64,000 nt of DNA, from contig JAMXDE010000021.1 of the NCBI GenBank assembly GCA_026770025.1, positions 1,116,001-1,180,000 of the forward strand, written 5' to 3'. Under the pieces are notes generated by a model. The model did no database searches. It had not been told where the DNA came from and saw only the letters and a list, made by a program, of their open reading frames with translations. Of this stretch, positions 33,101 to 43,422 are shown piece after piece. Position 1 is the stretch's first letter. Each line of letters opens with the position of its first letter. Source of the stretch: Craspedostauros australis (Eukaryota; Bacillariophyta; Bacillariophyceae; Mastogloiales; Achnanthaceae). Position numbers and translations under genes: made by a program.

Positions 33101-33704
33101 AGAGATTTCTCTGGGACGCGGAGAATCGTTCGAGGTCCTGCTGCGTCGCACGGCGCGTGCCAGCGGCCACAACGACGTTGGGGTTGGAATTGAGATTTGC
33201 GGCGGATGCATTGCCAGCCGGAGCGGCTGCCGTGGACGCCGCGATGACAGAAGATGACGACGTTCCACTTCCGGATCTCCTGAGAGAGTGGGATCGGTGG
33301 GATGATGTCCCGTTGGTCCCCGTGGAAATGCCGACGGGCGCGTTGGTAGCAGTGGACGTGGTGCTGGTGGTGACGATGCTTGTTGAGACGCTCACCGTGG
33401 AACCTGCATGTGCGCCTCCCCCGTTGGAGCTTGCGCTTGTTCTTGTCGCAGCAGCTGCGCTTGCATGAATACCAGCCCTTGCGTTGATCTGCTTGAGCTC
33501 CTTTTGCGTGAGCGGGATGCAGCTGAGGCAGCGACCATTGAGGACGTACCCCGGTTGGTTGATGGGCGTGAATTTGAATAGCTTCTTCTTGAAGCACTTT
33601 CTGCCGCACGTCACGCATTCTCCGCGCTTCTTGCGGTACTCCTCCAGCTGTTGACGGGTCATCAAGGACCCCGTCGCGTTGAAGTCTGCTCCCAGCTGCT
33701 CCAT
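30153..33704 (-). CDS. Armadillo-repeat protein with N-terminal Cys-rich motif
   Basis: Single exon, 1183 residues, ATG at 33704. Near the N-terminus is a possible zinc-binding module: CVTCGRKC (residues 30-37), then a basic stretch KKKLFKFTPI and NGRCLSC. A very long middle region (about 70-800) is Ser/Asn/Gln/Ala-rich, with Gln, Asn and Ala runs, and is probably disordered. From about residue 800 to the end run roughly nine Armadillo-like repeats of 42-43 residues, each of the form (I/V)xAMxxHxxxxxVQExGCxALxNLA, e.g. AMQVHRDEAGVQEEGAWTL and AMQAHANSPAVQEMGCAVL. This is a protein-binding solenoid; the partner is unknown. The Met-His pattern inside the repeats suggests recent duplication from a single unit. 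No signal peptide or membrane segment. Confidence 0.9.
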   Translation of the reverse strand: MEQLGADFNATGSLMTRQQLEEYRKKRGECVTCGRKCFKKKLFKFTPINQPGYVLNGRCLSCIPLTQKELKQINARAGIHASAAAATRTSASSNGGGAHAGSTVSVSTSIVTTSTTSTATNAPVGISTGTNGTSSHRSHSLRRSGSGTSSSSVIAASTAAAPAGNASAANLNSNPNVVVAAGTRRATQQDLERFSASQRNLSLSSSTTQRRGPTAETMSEVAMEAIRTVNLRSSSGLSSTSLQHGGLSSSVGTHSSHARTDRSFSTPNRTNNVRRTHSGSEAMPSPYSNIAAAAAAVARRGSAIQNSSAHVSISAPINGEPSEPLSTRSANSLLSVTSGAESISSSLPKSLSMSSANSQGHNHNHNRKHAHTHGHNNSNNNNNNNSSNNNNQTPASGQPNDGRLAQLHAAGSSRRNLSAAARCGHSIRPNDSNSAQSVERNASTMASASTSSVSAPIPGGMAGGNTMMNGGSNHAARRRSSGAASVTQMRKPTKEELQRAAETIMAAKQFGYDDGMYAGMMDGDDHEDDVYVPIHTVDDHEPSAGAAAAAAAAMDYDASNQANRRFSNGAHDNLRLSDSFSAAGAAVDDLEENVLQNDHHHQMHAHQQQQQQQQQQQGDSFEQIPVHGVLNRGGEFSFNIPMPSNTVAGMRHVGSSRTLSSMSSIEEEIGFGDGPPYMVGGVGGRMPSTKHISGVDAVFEGNEDGSSSLQSRTSCTSSGRFRHTTSDVDHTPDIGGSIGPNGNRVPKRSDSHSEHQYIERIRSVGPDYAEILIILREAIVSHVVVQEGLEELSSLQLTADDQDMLSEMGAAEVIVDAMQEHLSNAHVQLWGCGAVWNMSGTLRNQIAFVNAGAVDLILAAMVDFMSDIDIQEKGIAALSNMGAAVDNLAILSQKGVVEQVVAAMRKHADVARVQIKGCSVIANLASHVSPLKQKIMDSGGGDAVVISMVMHPDDVYLQEKSLRALRNLCANNDENKVDLANIGAIDAVITAMQVHRDEAGVQEEGAWTLSNLAGNDQNKADIGDCYGIDAIIRAMWVHSDNVGVEEWCCRALFTLSLDIHNGDAVLEVGGISAIVNAMQAHANSPAVQEMGCAVLGNIANTDASKMRIVDEEALDAIVMAMVLYADDGQVQERACMVLLRLAIPENFKAMQAANIGELVRTASAKFPDKCEEAASRLLYAMEN

Positions 33705-34014
33705 CTTCTCGTTGCTTGGTTGGTTGCGGTTTAATGCGGTTGGATGCGATTGAGTGCGGTTGGATGCGGTTGAGTGCGGTTGAATGCGAGCACTGTATCT
33801 GATTCAGTGAGACGTCTGATCTGCTGGCGAGACGGCGCGGGATGAGATGCGATGAGCCAACCAGGTAACCTGGCGTCTCGTTGATCGCCTGAGTGTCGTT
33901 GTCGTTGTCGTATGGTATGGCCGACAACTGGTCTGATCAAGGGACTGATCGATGGATCGATAGTGAATCCGAGAATCGAGCAGCTCGCAGAAGAGCGCTG
34001 TGGGCCCTTTGTCC

Positions 34015-34060
<46 letters not shown>

Positions 34061-35820
34061 ACTTATGTTGGATCTGGTCCCTTCTCAATGCAAGCCGAGT
34101 GGAACGTGGCAGAGTACTAGGACTCTACTCGCACGTATTGGTGTGCGTACTGGTGTGCGTACTGGTATGTGGATGACAGAGCACCTTCAAATGGCACCGA
34201 TCTGGATGACCCTCGTCGGTTCCGACCAAGCAAACCAATCTCTCTGGTGACCTCTCCTTCTCCTCCTCGTTTCTCTTGAACAATACACAATGTAATAGAA
34301 TAGAATAGAATAGTATGATAGCTTGTGCCTCAGGTTGTGCCCCTCTCGAGAATGTCCGGAAGGATGCATCAACGAATGCAGTCACCAATACAATAGTAGT
34401 AATTGTATGGCAGATCAACAGATCAGCAGATCACAGGCTCGTATGCCAAGTCTTGCTGTTCGTCCTCCTTCTTGGTCGATCCTTGATCAGTGTTGGATCA
34501 CTGGTGGAGCAAGCTTATAGCAATCTTGGTTGAACAGCCAGTCTTTGGCGCCGAATGCCTTCCGGAAACACGCTCCAGATCGAATACACGTGCTCGGGGA
34601 GGGATTGCGATAGAGTGGAGCAGGGGTGAGCAGGGTGGAGCAGAGTGGAATGGAATGAAGCACTCCGTGGACCTTCAGTGGGGTGGGTCGGAGGGGAGAG
34701 TGGTTGTTGTTATGGTCCACTACCAGAGAGACGACGAGCAGAATAGTCGTATGTAGAATGGTCGTATGGGCTTGTTGGGTGCTCGCAACGGTGGTTGCAC
34801 TGCTCCGCCTCTTCAGCTCGTTTTATACTCGTTGGTGTGCAGCAAGCAAGCAAGCAACCAAGACAACCAAGACAACCAAGACGAAGCAGGAAGACACAGA
34901 GGATCGCCACAAGAGAGGCAAGATGATGGCACCGTGCGGCACCAGTCACGCAACACCAATCACACCAACCAAGAAACACGATGGCTCCCTCCACACGTAT
35001 CCGCGTCACCAAAGGTCTCTCTCTCTCTTGTTTCCTTCTCGTTCTCTCGTTGTCCCCGCCGCCACCACCGCCACGAACAACGGATCGCGACGGTTTCTCC
35101 TCTCTCCCCCCTTTCCTTTCTTTCTTGCTCTCCTGTGCGTTGCAATTCGCGTATGTTCGCGTCATCATTCCCCTTTTCCACTTGGACATTCGTGACCAAC
35201 GCCTTCTCCTTCTCTCTTCTGATTGGAGCAACCCAATGCCATTCCCCGAAAATTCAGTCCCACCAATGCCAAAATGACCAATTCATCCGTCCACGGAACT
35301 GTGACATGTCAGTGCTTTTTGCCCAATGGCGGATTCCTGTTTGTTCACGAATTGGATTCAGTGAAACGATTGACTACAAAGGCGAGGTTAGACTAGAGTC
35401 GACTAGAGCGGAGTACCCATGTACCATCCGGGTGTACTCTACCACAAAGACACCACTCCTACCCCTTTCTGAGTATTGCACTACTGTACTCTGCTCATAG
35501 AATACAAACGTTCCTAATCTGTGTGTAAATATATGCACAGTACGAACATGCATCCTTACATCTATCCATGCGTTATTCCATGCGGCTGTACATCGAGTGT
35601 CTCTGTGTTTCGCACTGTAGTTCTTCCTCCTCTCGTTCTCTGTCACAGACGCCTCCCAGCACTTGCTTCCTAAAATAGAAGAGGGCATCCTCTCGTTCTA
35701 TCGACCCTCAAGATCGACCAATGGTTTCCAATCTAATCCAATCCAATCCAATCCAATCAGGTCAGAAAGGATCCAGTCTGGAGTGTGCGAGAATGTAGCC
35801 GAGTGGGCATAGTGTCGCAA
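33705..35820. other. Spacer upstream of the Armadillo gene
   Basis: No gene is supported. Contents: an imperfect array of GGTTGGATGC/GGTTGAGTGC units at 33730-33788, in the presumed leader of the Armadillo gene; a CT run at 34017-34054; an element TTTGGCGCC at 34544-34552; and five AATCC-type units at 35731-35757. The frame at 34766-35500 on the plus strand has no recognisable domain. Confidence 0.45.
34017..34054. repeat. CT dinucleotide microsatellite
   Basis: Nineteen uninterrupted CT units followed directly by GTGTGTGT, in the spacer upstream of the Armadillo gene. Confidence 0.9.
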
Positions 35821-38800
35821 TCAAATCGAACCTGTCTCCTTCCATTCGCTTCCCTCCCACACTTCATCTTGGTCGCAGAACTCACCGCACTCGTCGAAGT
35901 TGGCAAAGTCTTCGAACTCCGATGCTGCTGTCACGCGACCCCCCGATGTGATTGGGGCCTCGTGGGATGCTTGCTGAACATCGATGGGCGATGAGTACAT
36001 GGACGACTTTGTCGGCATCGTCGATATTGAAGACGTCGTCGGAATCCTCGGTGTCGCCGGTACCGATGGTTCTTCTGGCAGACTCTTGAGCTGCGCAGTG
36101 TCTCGGCGGCTGAGGAACTCTTTCCTCCCGACGTATCTGTCCATCTTCCGTCTCATGCTATTTCTCGCAATCCGTGGTTCGTAGCCGCTCTTATGGAAAC
36201 CCTGGCTCTGTGTTTCCTCCATGTGCATAATCATGTGTGGACTCGCGATGAGCTCGTCAGCCACCTCACCCTCTTCTTGCGATGGCCATTGTAACTCCTC
36301 CGAGGAAAAGACGCCAACCTCGCCTCGTGTTCGGTTGCCGGATCGCATTTCTCCTTTTGTTGGTTTCACTACCTTTGACCCTCCGACCAGACACACTTCT
36401 GGGCTGCCTTTGCCTCTTTGCGCTTCATGCTCTGCTACCGTGTCCGCAACCATCATCAACGACGCTGTCGCGTCCGCTTTCAGGTTTGAAAATGGTGACC
36501 GTGACGGAGACGGATGAGCCGCGCGAATCGGAGATGCTGCTGCGATTGGTGCTGGGCCTTCCAGCATCGTTTCTGCGATGTCGACCTCTATTCCTACTTC
36601 GGACAGAGACGACGTTGTATCTGCTGCCGTGTCCTTGCCGGTTGCTGTGTCGGTTTCGCACATCCTCGATGCCGAGTTGGTTGATACCGTATCGGTCTGC
36701 GTCGCACTCTCCATGCTCTCAGATAGCTTCTGATCAAACACAAGCATAGAGACCAGCCCGAGATTGCCAGCCACGAAATTCTGCGCACTCCTCAAGCTTG
36801 CCATTGGAAGCCCCGTCCTGGTGAGAAATGCCTCCACCTCATCCGGGCCTTTCTCCGATTTATTGGGTGTCGGAGCGATCGAAGAGAGGTCGTCCTCGTC
36901 GTCACACTGCTCTCTGGCATCGCCGACATTGCTGCAATGCTTATCATGGCTGTCCTCACAAGTGTCCCCACCACTGCCGTTTCGCATTCCAGAATGTGAA
37001 TTATCATCGACGGTGTCGTCGCCATCGTGAGCATCGTCGCCATCGACATCATGGCCGCTCTCGCTGCCGCGGTCGCAGACGCCTCTACCGAGGTCATCAC
37101 GATTCCTATCATCTCCCTTCATCTGATCATTGACCACTTCGTCAACCTTATCATCTTCGCAACGCATACGCCTAATACCGTCGATGCGTCGGCTCTGCTC
37201 CGTGTCGTTGTTATGAGGACTGGCAGTGTTGATCATATTCTCGTGAATGTCTGCATCGGCATGCACCTGTTGGTTCATTTTGACAGAAGCATCTTCGCAG
37301 TCTCCCTTTGGCGACAGGCACTCCAATACGTAGGTTGGCATGAACGAAGCTCCGACGCTCGATTGCAGCTTTGCGGAGACATATGCGAAGAGACCGTCCT
37401 CGTCCTCGTCCGTCTCCATGTCATCCTGCTCTTCATCCTGCTCTCTTTCCTCTTCCTCGTGACAACGTCCATCACGATCTTCATCCGTGCTGCCTTGCCG
37501 TTTGCTGGCCACCTGTCCATCCAAACCATTCTCCATGCGATTCTCGCTGCGCGTGAGACTGTCGTTTTTCATCCTGGCGGGAATAGCCACTGAGGAATAC
37601 GCAGTAGTTGGCCTGAGGAGATTGAGGGGGCTGGAAGGAAGTGGTTCCTGCGTTTCATCATTGCTGTGCGGGGACGATGATTCTTCTTGTCCTACATCTT
37701 GTGTTGGTGGGGTGTCATCTTCCGTCGAGCTACGAGTACCTTGGGACACAGCGGAAGGATTCTTGACGGCGAAGATGATCTGGACATCCTGCTCGCTGAT
37801 GTTGATGAGTTCGTTGCCTTCCTCCGCTCGGAATGTTGACGGCACGTCGGTAGCGACGAGGTCCTTGACTTCCTCCTCCGCCATCGCATCGAGCACATAG
37901 GAGGCATCCGGATGTCCCGAGGCTTTGATGGGGGAGCACTTCGCTTCGAATTCACCGAATAGATCGACGGAGCTCTTGACCGGTGCTGCCAGTTCGATCG
38001 AGTCATCCAGTCCGAAGTCTTCGTTGCAAAAGTCCCTAAGACTTGCAAGATCTTCGCTTGCCGTCGATTCCTCCATGGCAGCGTACGTTGGTTCCACATT
38101 CGAAGACGAGTTGTTCTGGACGGTTTGGAACAGCTTGCCTGGCCTGTCAAGCTTTGGTCTGCGAACGAACTTGAAGAGCTTGGCTGCCCGCGACAGAACG
38201 TTGGATTTTGGTTTGGGTGCTGCGCGTGAATGATCTGGCTGAGATTGGCCATGGTGATACCGCGGATGATCATAACCGTCGTCACCGTCGTCACCGCCGC
38301 TGTCCGCAATTGATGCGCTACCATGCGCCGAGATCAAGGTTTGTTGCAATGTGATTTCATTGTGTTCGTATGTAAGACGGTAATCTTCTTTCGTGATGGC
38401 ATTCTGATTCTGATGCGGTGGTGTGAACGGATCGGTTTCACTTGTGGTGAGATGATCCTCGTGCACCCCACTGTCATAACAGCCGTTCTCTTCGTCGCTG
38501 TCCGAGTATTCGATGATGATTCTATCGTGTGGAATGAATTCTCTCTCGTCTGCGGCATCCCTTCTAACCTGCTGGTGGTGCTGGTTATACTGGCGCTGAG
38601 CTTGTTGAGCGACTGTCTCGTGATTTGTCGGAGTGACGTATCCGAGAGCAGGCAGTCCTGTTGGATTGGAGTTGCTGCCATTCGCAGATACTTTTTGCTT
38701 CTGTGAGAAGAGGGATCGTTGGTTGGACTCAGTTGCATCTGGTTTGTTTCGGTTGTTTTCGGATGATGCCTGTGGAATGCCATCTCCTCCTTTCCTGTGC

Positions 38801-39810
38801 CGTTGCATGACGATAGTCTTGGTCTTGGCTCCATTCGGTGGGGTGTACATGGACTTCATTATCATGGTGCCCGATGCCAGCGTAGATGCGGAGTCTCTGG
38901 AGTCACCCAACATTGTCGCCTCATCGACAATGGTCAACGTGGTGGTGATTGGGATGGTGACCGTTCTGAACATCCTTGATGCGGCTGCTTTTGGCCAGAT
39001 TTCCGAATCATCATACGGTGTCGGCTCGTCTCCGTCCAGACGGTGGAACTGATCCAGCTCGATCGTTTGCTGAGCACCCCCGTGGCTGCTTTCGACAGCG
39101 ATGCGATCCAGCTGGAAGACCTCGGACGTGATGCCGAAGTCTGCAACTTCGATGCCCTGGTCAGTCATCCACGTTCCGAAGTCCGTGTCATCGTGCTGGT
39201 GCATGTCGTTGAAGCTGGCGTAGCTGGCTTCGACATCGGGCAGCGCCATGCAGGATTGCAGGATGCCGCGGAATTTGCTTCGCCTCGCCGTCGGCGTTCT
39301 GCGTTCACGCGCAACCAACCGTTGCTTCTGGCTTTGCCTCCGCTTCTGCTGCTTCCGCCTTTGCTGTTGCCCTTGAATTGAGATTCGCTTGATGTTGTCA
39401 ACATCGCTGTCGCTGCCCAGACGCTTGAGCTCGTAGCCTTCGAATTGAAGCCGCTCGTCGTGCAGGTCATCCACGCCCGTTGGCGAGCGGATTTCGTCGA
39501 GCGAGCTACCTTCCGACCAGCTGCTCGTGCTGAACGAGTCTGGTCGAGAGAGGTCATCGTTCCACATCATGGTGCGTTCGAACAGCTCCGCGAGATGTAC
39601 GTTGGTGTTCCGGATGAGATGGAACAGACGATCCGAAGACAACTGATCCGCTCCGACTGAAACCTCGAATCGATACGTGAGCGTTGTCGGTGCTCCAGGA
39701 GGAGCAGAGAGATGGATGAGGCTGGGCCGGTTAGCACTTTGCGGTTGCATCCAGCCGGAATGCGTCATCGTTGTTGGTGTTGGCGGTGCTACTGCCGCCC
39801 CCTTCGCCAT
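35821..39810 (-). CDS. Large acidic protein of unknown function
   Basis: Single exon of 1329 residues from the ATG at 39810, which has a strong start context (AAA before, G after). The frame is open further, to a TTG at 39906, without another ATG, so an upstream exon cannot be excluded. No known domain is recognised. An N-terminal part (about residues 40-130) looks folded: LTYRFEVSVGADQLSSDRLF and NTNVHLAELFERTMMWNDDL. A basic Gln/Arg tract (QGQQQRRKQQKRRQSQKQR) follows. A long Asp/Glu/Ser-rich, probably disordered region makes up the rest, with an Asp/His-rich stretch of DGDDAHDGDDTVDD type. The C-terminus EFEDFANFDECGEFCDQDE contains repeated acidic-aromatic motifs like those that bind clathrin adaptors or actin regulators; that reading is only a suggestion. 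No signal peptide or membrane span. Confidence 0.75.
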   Translation of the reverse strand: MAKGAAVAPPTPTTMTHSGWMQPQSANRPSLIHLSAPPGAPTTLTYRFEVSVGADQLSSDRLFHLIRNTNVHLAELFERTMMWNDDLSRPDSFSTSSWSEGSSLDEIRSPTGVDDLHDERLQFEGYELKRLGSDSDVDNIKRISIQGQQQRRKQQKRRQSQKQRLVARERRTPTARRSKFRGILQSCMALPDVEASYASFNDMHQHDDTDFGTWMTDQGIEVADFGITSEVFQLDRIAVESSHGGAQQTIELDQFHRLDGDEPTPYDDSEIWPKAAASRMFRTVTIPITTTLTIVDEATMLGDSRDSASTLASGTMIMKSMYTPPNGAKTKTIVMQRHRKGGDGIPQASSENNRNKPDATESNQRSLFSQKQKVSANGSNSNPTGLPALGYVTPTNHETVAQQAQRQYNQHHQQVRRDAADEREFIPHDRIIIEYSDSDEENGCYDSGVHEDHLTTSETDPFTPPHQNQNAITKEDYRLTYEHNEITLQQTLISAHGSASIADSGGDDGDDGYDHPRYHHGQSQPDHSRAAPKPKSNVLSRAAKLFKFVRRPKLDRPGKLFQTVQNNSSSNVEPTYAAMEESTASEDLASLRDFCNEDFGLDDSIELAAPVKSSVDLFGEFEAKCSPIKASGHPDASYVLDAMAEEEVKDLVATDVPSTFRAEEGNELINISEQDVQIIFAVKNPSAVSQGTRSSTEDDTPPTQDVGQEESSSPHSNDETQEPLPSSPLNLLRPTTAYSSVAIPARMKNDSLTRSENRMENGLDGQVASKRQGSTDEDRDGRCHEEEEREQDEEQDDMETDEDEDGLFAYVSAKLQSSVGASFMPTYVLECLSPKGDCEDASVKMNQQVHADADIHENMINTASPHNNDTEQSRRIDGIRRMRCEDDKVDEVVNDQMKGDDRNRDDLGRGVCDRGSESGHDVDGDDAHDGDDTVDDNSHSGMRNGSGGDTCEDSHDKHCSNVGDAREQCDDEDDLSSIAPTPNKSEKGPDEVEAFLTRTGLPMASLRSAQNFVAGNLGLVSMLVFDQKLSESMESATQTDTVSTNSASRMCETDTATGKDTAADTTSSLSEVGIEVDIAETMLEGPAPIAAASPIRAAHPSPSRSPFSNLKADATASLMMVADTVAEHEAQRGKGSPEVCLVGGSKVVKPTKGEMRSGNRTRGEVGVFSSEELQWPSQEEGEVADELIASPHMIMHMEETQSQGFHKSGYEPRIARNSMRRKMDRYVGRKEFLSRRDTAQLKSLPEEPSVPATPRIPTTSSISTMPTKSSMYSSPIDVQQASHEAPITSGGRVTAASEFEDFANFDECGEFCDQDEVWEGSEWKETGSI

Positions 39811-41349
39811 TTTGGGGGATATTCTCTTCTCCGATGGAGCGAAGCGTGACAGAGTGGAGTATGATGGAGTGCCTCCAGGTTGGTCCACTTGGACGTCGGC
39901 AGACAAGTCAGTTGGAGTTGGCTTGTCGAATTGATCCGTTTGTTGTGCTCTTTCCTTTGGTGGAAGAAGTGGCAGGGTATTCGAATAAGATAATACAATG
40001 GAAACGGCAGCGAGCTAGCCCCATGCCTGTGCCTTGTTGGATGCGCTTGACCTACGCCACTTGTACTGGTTGCAGTAGTCGTGCCAAGTGAAGACAAGCA
40101 GATTGCAGTTTTGAAGATGTCGGACACACAACCGCGTGCCCACAAGGTGACGCTCGCAGGATGCTCTTCTTCGCAACCCCATGCATGCTTCACTTGCAAC
40201 CGGTCTCGTTTTGGTATTAGTCTTCATACTCGTGCATCAATGTGTTTGTGTGTTGTGTCGTGGGTTGCATGTTGTTAACATGATTCTGCTTCCCACTTTA
40301 CTCAACTCATTCATCTTGTGGCGCCAAAAGTTAACACATCGTCGGCATGCGTGACACATTTAGGGTTGATGGCAGCCTTGTAACGTTGTGTGACATGGAC
40401 CGCGTTAAGTGTTTTGTCCACTGCGTGTGTCTGGCCATGCTCGTGTCAATCGTTTGAATTCACTTCACGTAATTTGTGGGTGCTGATTCAATTTTCAAAC
40501 AACATCTTCGAATGGTCTGTCCTGATCTGCTCTTTTCTATGTTGCATTCACTCCGCTCCACTGTATGGGATTATATTCTATTCTATTTTGATTCTGTGCT
40601 CTGCAAGCACGCATGTATGGTGCTGGTGGGTCTACGCGAAGTCGTATGAAGGGCACAAGGTAACTGTGCTGGCCAAAGCCACAAACAGGAATAGCATGCT
40701 CGTCAACGATGATGCTGACAAATGTACGCGTATGGTACAGGAAGCAGGCCGTGCCACCTCATGAGTTGATGCGCATGCAAGCGTCGTCGGAGGGGCAGTT
40801 TCTCATCGTCGGGCGAGTATCCTGGTCGCTTCCCAAGTGATTGAAGAGAGAGGGAGGGAGCGAGGTTTGGATCGACGTGTGCAAGGCCGGCGCAAGTTTG
40901 AGGTGGCCATGACGACACATTCCGTGTGTGGCCGAAACAGGGAGAGATTCATTCCGTACTATTGCAGTATTGGTATGTACAGTACCGTACACATCCAAGG
41001 ACCCGCTCAAGAGAGAAGAGCCGACCAAGTGGAACAAGTCTGCAAAACCAATCTATTATACATGTTCGGTGTGGCGGTGAATGCATAGCGCTGTGCGTAC
41101 ACGCGGATGCTGCGATGTGCTGAGATGCAGAAGCGTTCTCGCCACCTCCAATCTTCCCTTCAAGCTCCTTCTGCGTTCCAGATCTGTCTCTTTGTGTTCT
41201 TCGCACAATCTGATTGATGTGCGTGGTGTGTCTCATGATTCTCTTCGACTCTACTCTATTCCTTACCGTTACATTGCATCACCTAGTGCAGAACAACTCG
41301 TGCACTTGTATGCTACTCACAGAGATATAATTCAGATGCGTTGTGTTCC
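39811..41349. other. Spacer between the acidic protein and acid phosphatase genes
   Basis: No gene is supported. A GGCGCCAAAA element lies at 40320-40329. Frames on both strands are short and overlapping. Confidence 0.4.
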
Positions 41350-43422
41350 CTAGTTGAGAAAGTACTGGTTCTTGATCCAGGCCCCATCGTCCTTGACGGA
41401 TGGGATGTGAACGTCGTCTCTTTTCTTGACGTAGTTGAAGGAATGCCTGTCCGATTCGATGGTGGGTATCCAGACCCACGCTGCATCCGTGCTGTTGTAG
41501 ATGTGGAACTTGCCATATCCGTACATGGTGGCATCACGTTGCTCGATCCATGGTTCCGCCGTGATGTTGACGAAGGGAGCGCTGCATGCGCGGCCGCCGG
41601 CCCCGATGGTGATGTGGACTGGTCCGCGCGGATCCTTGACGGCGTCTTCCACAATGTTGGAGGTTCGTTGGTAGGCATGGATGTGACCGGAGAAGATCAT
41701 GTTCGCCCTGTGCTCGATGAGGAGCGGCTGGATGTGTTCACGGGCGGCGACGATCTGCAGATCGTGATGGTGAAGGTCGTACGTGTTGTACATGGGGACG
41801 TGCATGGTGATCAAGAGCCATGGCGTTATCGTTCGATCGACGGAGTGCAGCTCCTCTACCAACCAGTCATACTGGGTGCTGCCTGGGTCCATGTTGGAGT
41901 ATGCCGAGATGACGATGATGTGCGCCGATCCATACTTGAAGGAGTAGTACGCGTTGCCCCATTCGTAGGGCATGGGGTACGGCGCCGCATCCATGTTCAG
42001 TCTTCCATCTGGGCCTTCAAAAACACCAAGCTCTGCTGGTTTGACACGAGGCATGCGCCACCGATGTTCGTACCCACGGAAGATCTCTCGTCCGTTCGGT
42101 TGCTTTTCGATATCTGTTGTCCAATTGCATTTTGAGCAGAGCATCGTAGAGTAGAGCAGAGGAGTGTCGAGCAGTGGAGTGTTGATGTCGCGGTGTTGAA
42201 AGGGGGGATAGATTTGAGAGATGATTTGTGCGACAGATGACATGAGATGATAGCAGTCGGGCGAACTTGTTCATGAACAGATTGTGAACATACAAGGTGT
42301 TGTCTGGTACGGTATGGCATAGTATGGTATGGCATTGTGTGATTGGTCAAAGCGACGTTGCGACAAAGTAGAGAAGAGTGCTCTGCTTTACTCTGCAATA
42401 CTGCACTATGCGTGACAAACTGCCACCATACGGGCTCCAAGACGAGAACAACAATGCTAACGATCGCACTCACCGTGATTTCCCGTTGCGATCATGAGGG
42501 GGAGCTGATCGAAGGGCGAATGATCATCGAAGAAGTCGAAGAAGGTCTCCCACTTGCGCTCGTCTGCGCCAGTGTAGGCGATATCGCCGATGAGGAAGGC
42601 GGCGTCGTAATCATCCTTGTGGTCTCTGATGTGCCTAACCGTGTACTGGGAGTGCTCGAACTGGCCGAGATCTCCGACGATCGCAAACGCAACAGGCATG
42701 TTGGGGTCCGTGACGGGGGCGGTCCGAAAGGATCTGAGCTTGTGAGGAGCGACGCAGTCCTTCTCGTGGCCATCGTAGGCTGGAGGCGTGAGCATGCGAT
42801 GGCGCCGATTGAAGCCTTCCACCTGCTCGTTGATCTGCTGCTCGTTGATGATCTGGTTCTCTGCCGTGATGTTCTCGGGCGGGCTTCCTTCATCTGCATC
42901 GCCCTGAGTGTTGTGATGCTTGTTGTGCACATGCTTGGCATGCTCGAAAAGAGCATCGTCGCCAGCTTCCCTGCTGCCCACAACCGGGAGGAAGTAGTAG
43001 GTGGTGTTGGGCTGCAGATCGGAGATGGTGAAGTGGTGCTGAAAGGGAGCGTAGTAGTGTCCCCATCGCTCCAGAGGCAGCGTGGTGTTGTAGGTGAGCG
43101 GGAACTCCTGCTCGGCGACGAAGCTGCTCATGTCTGGCTCGCTCGTTCCGTAGAGGATGCCGCCCAAGGGAGCACGGACGTCAGGGTAGGCCCACTTGGA
43201 GGTGAAGGACACCGTCATTTGAGAGGTCGGATCGCGGCCCACGGCCAAATGTACGTGCTTCACTGTCCCCTTGCAATGGCGCGGCAATACTGGATCTGCC
43301 TCCACCAGGACTGTTGCTAGCATCATTGCTAACATCATTGGCAGCGCAAGTGACAGCAGGAACGATGCCACCAAAGGTCTGCCATTGCGTCTTCTCTCGT
43401 TGCTTCTTTGGCTGTTGCTCAT
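41350..43422 (-). CDS. Purple acid phosphatase (metallophosphoesterase)
   Basis: Hydrolyses phosphate monoesters at a dinuclear Fe/metal centre; secreted or vacuolar forms serve phosphate scavenging. Two exons on the minus strand, 43422-42474 and 42113-41350, with a 360-bp intron (GTGAGTGC...ACAACAG) splitting the Asp codon of GNHD; 570 residues. All five metal-ligand motifs are present in order: GDLG (~249), GDIAY (~281), GNHD (~315-318), the His of ITMHVPMY (~421) and GHIHAYQR (~461). The N-terminal fibronectin-like half (HVHLAVGRDPTSQMTVSFTS) is typical of plant-type PAPs. The ATG at 43422 starts a basic stretch followed by a long hydrophobic segment (LVASFLLSLALPMMLAMMLA), a signal peptide or membrane anchor; the longer frame to 43560 begins with TTG. 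It stands alone, with no phosphate genes beside it. Confidence 0.93.
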
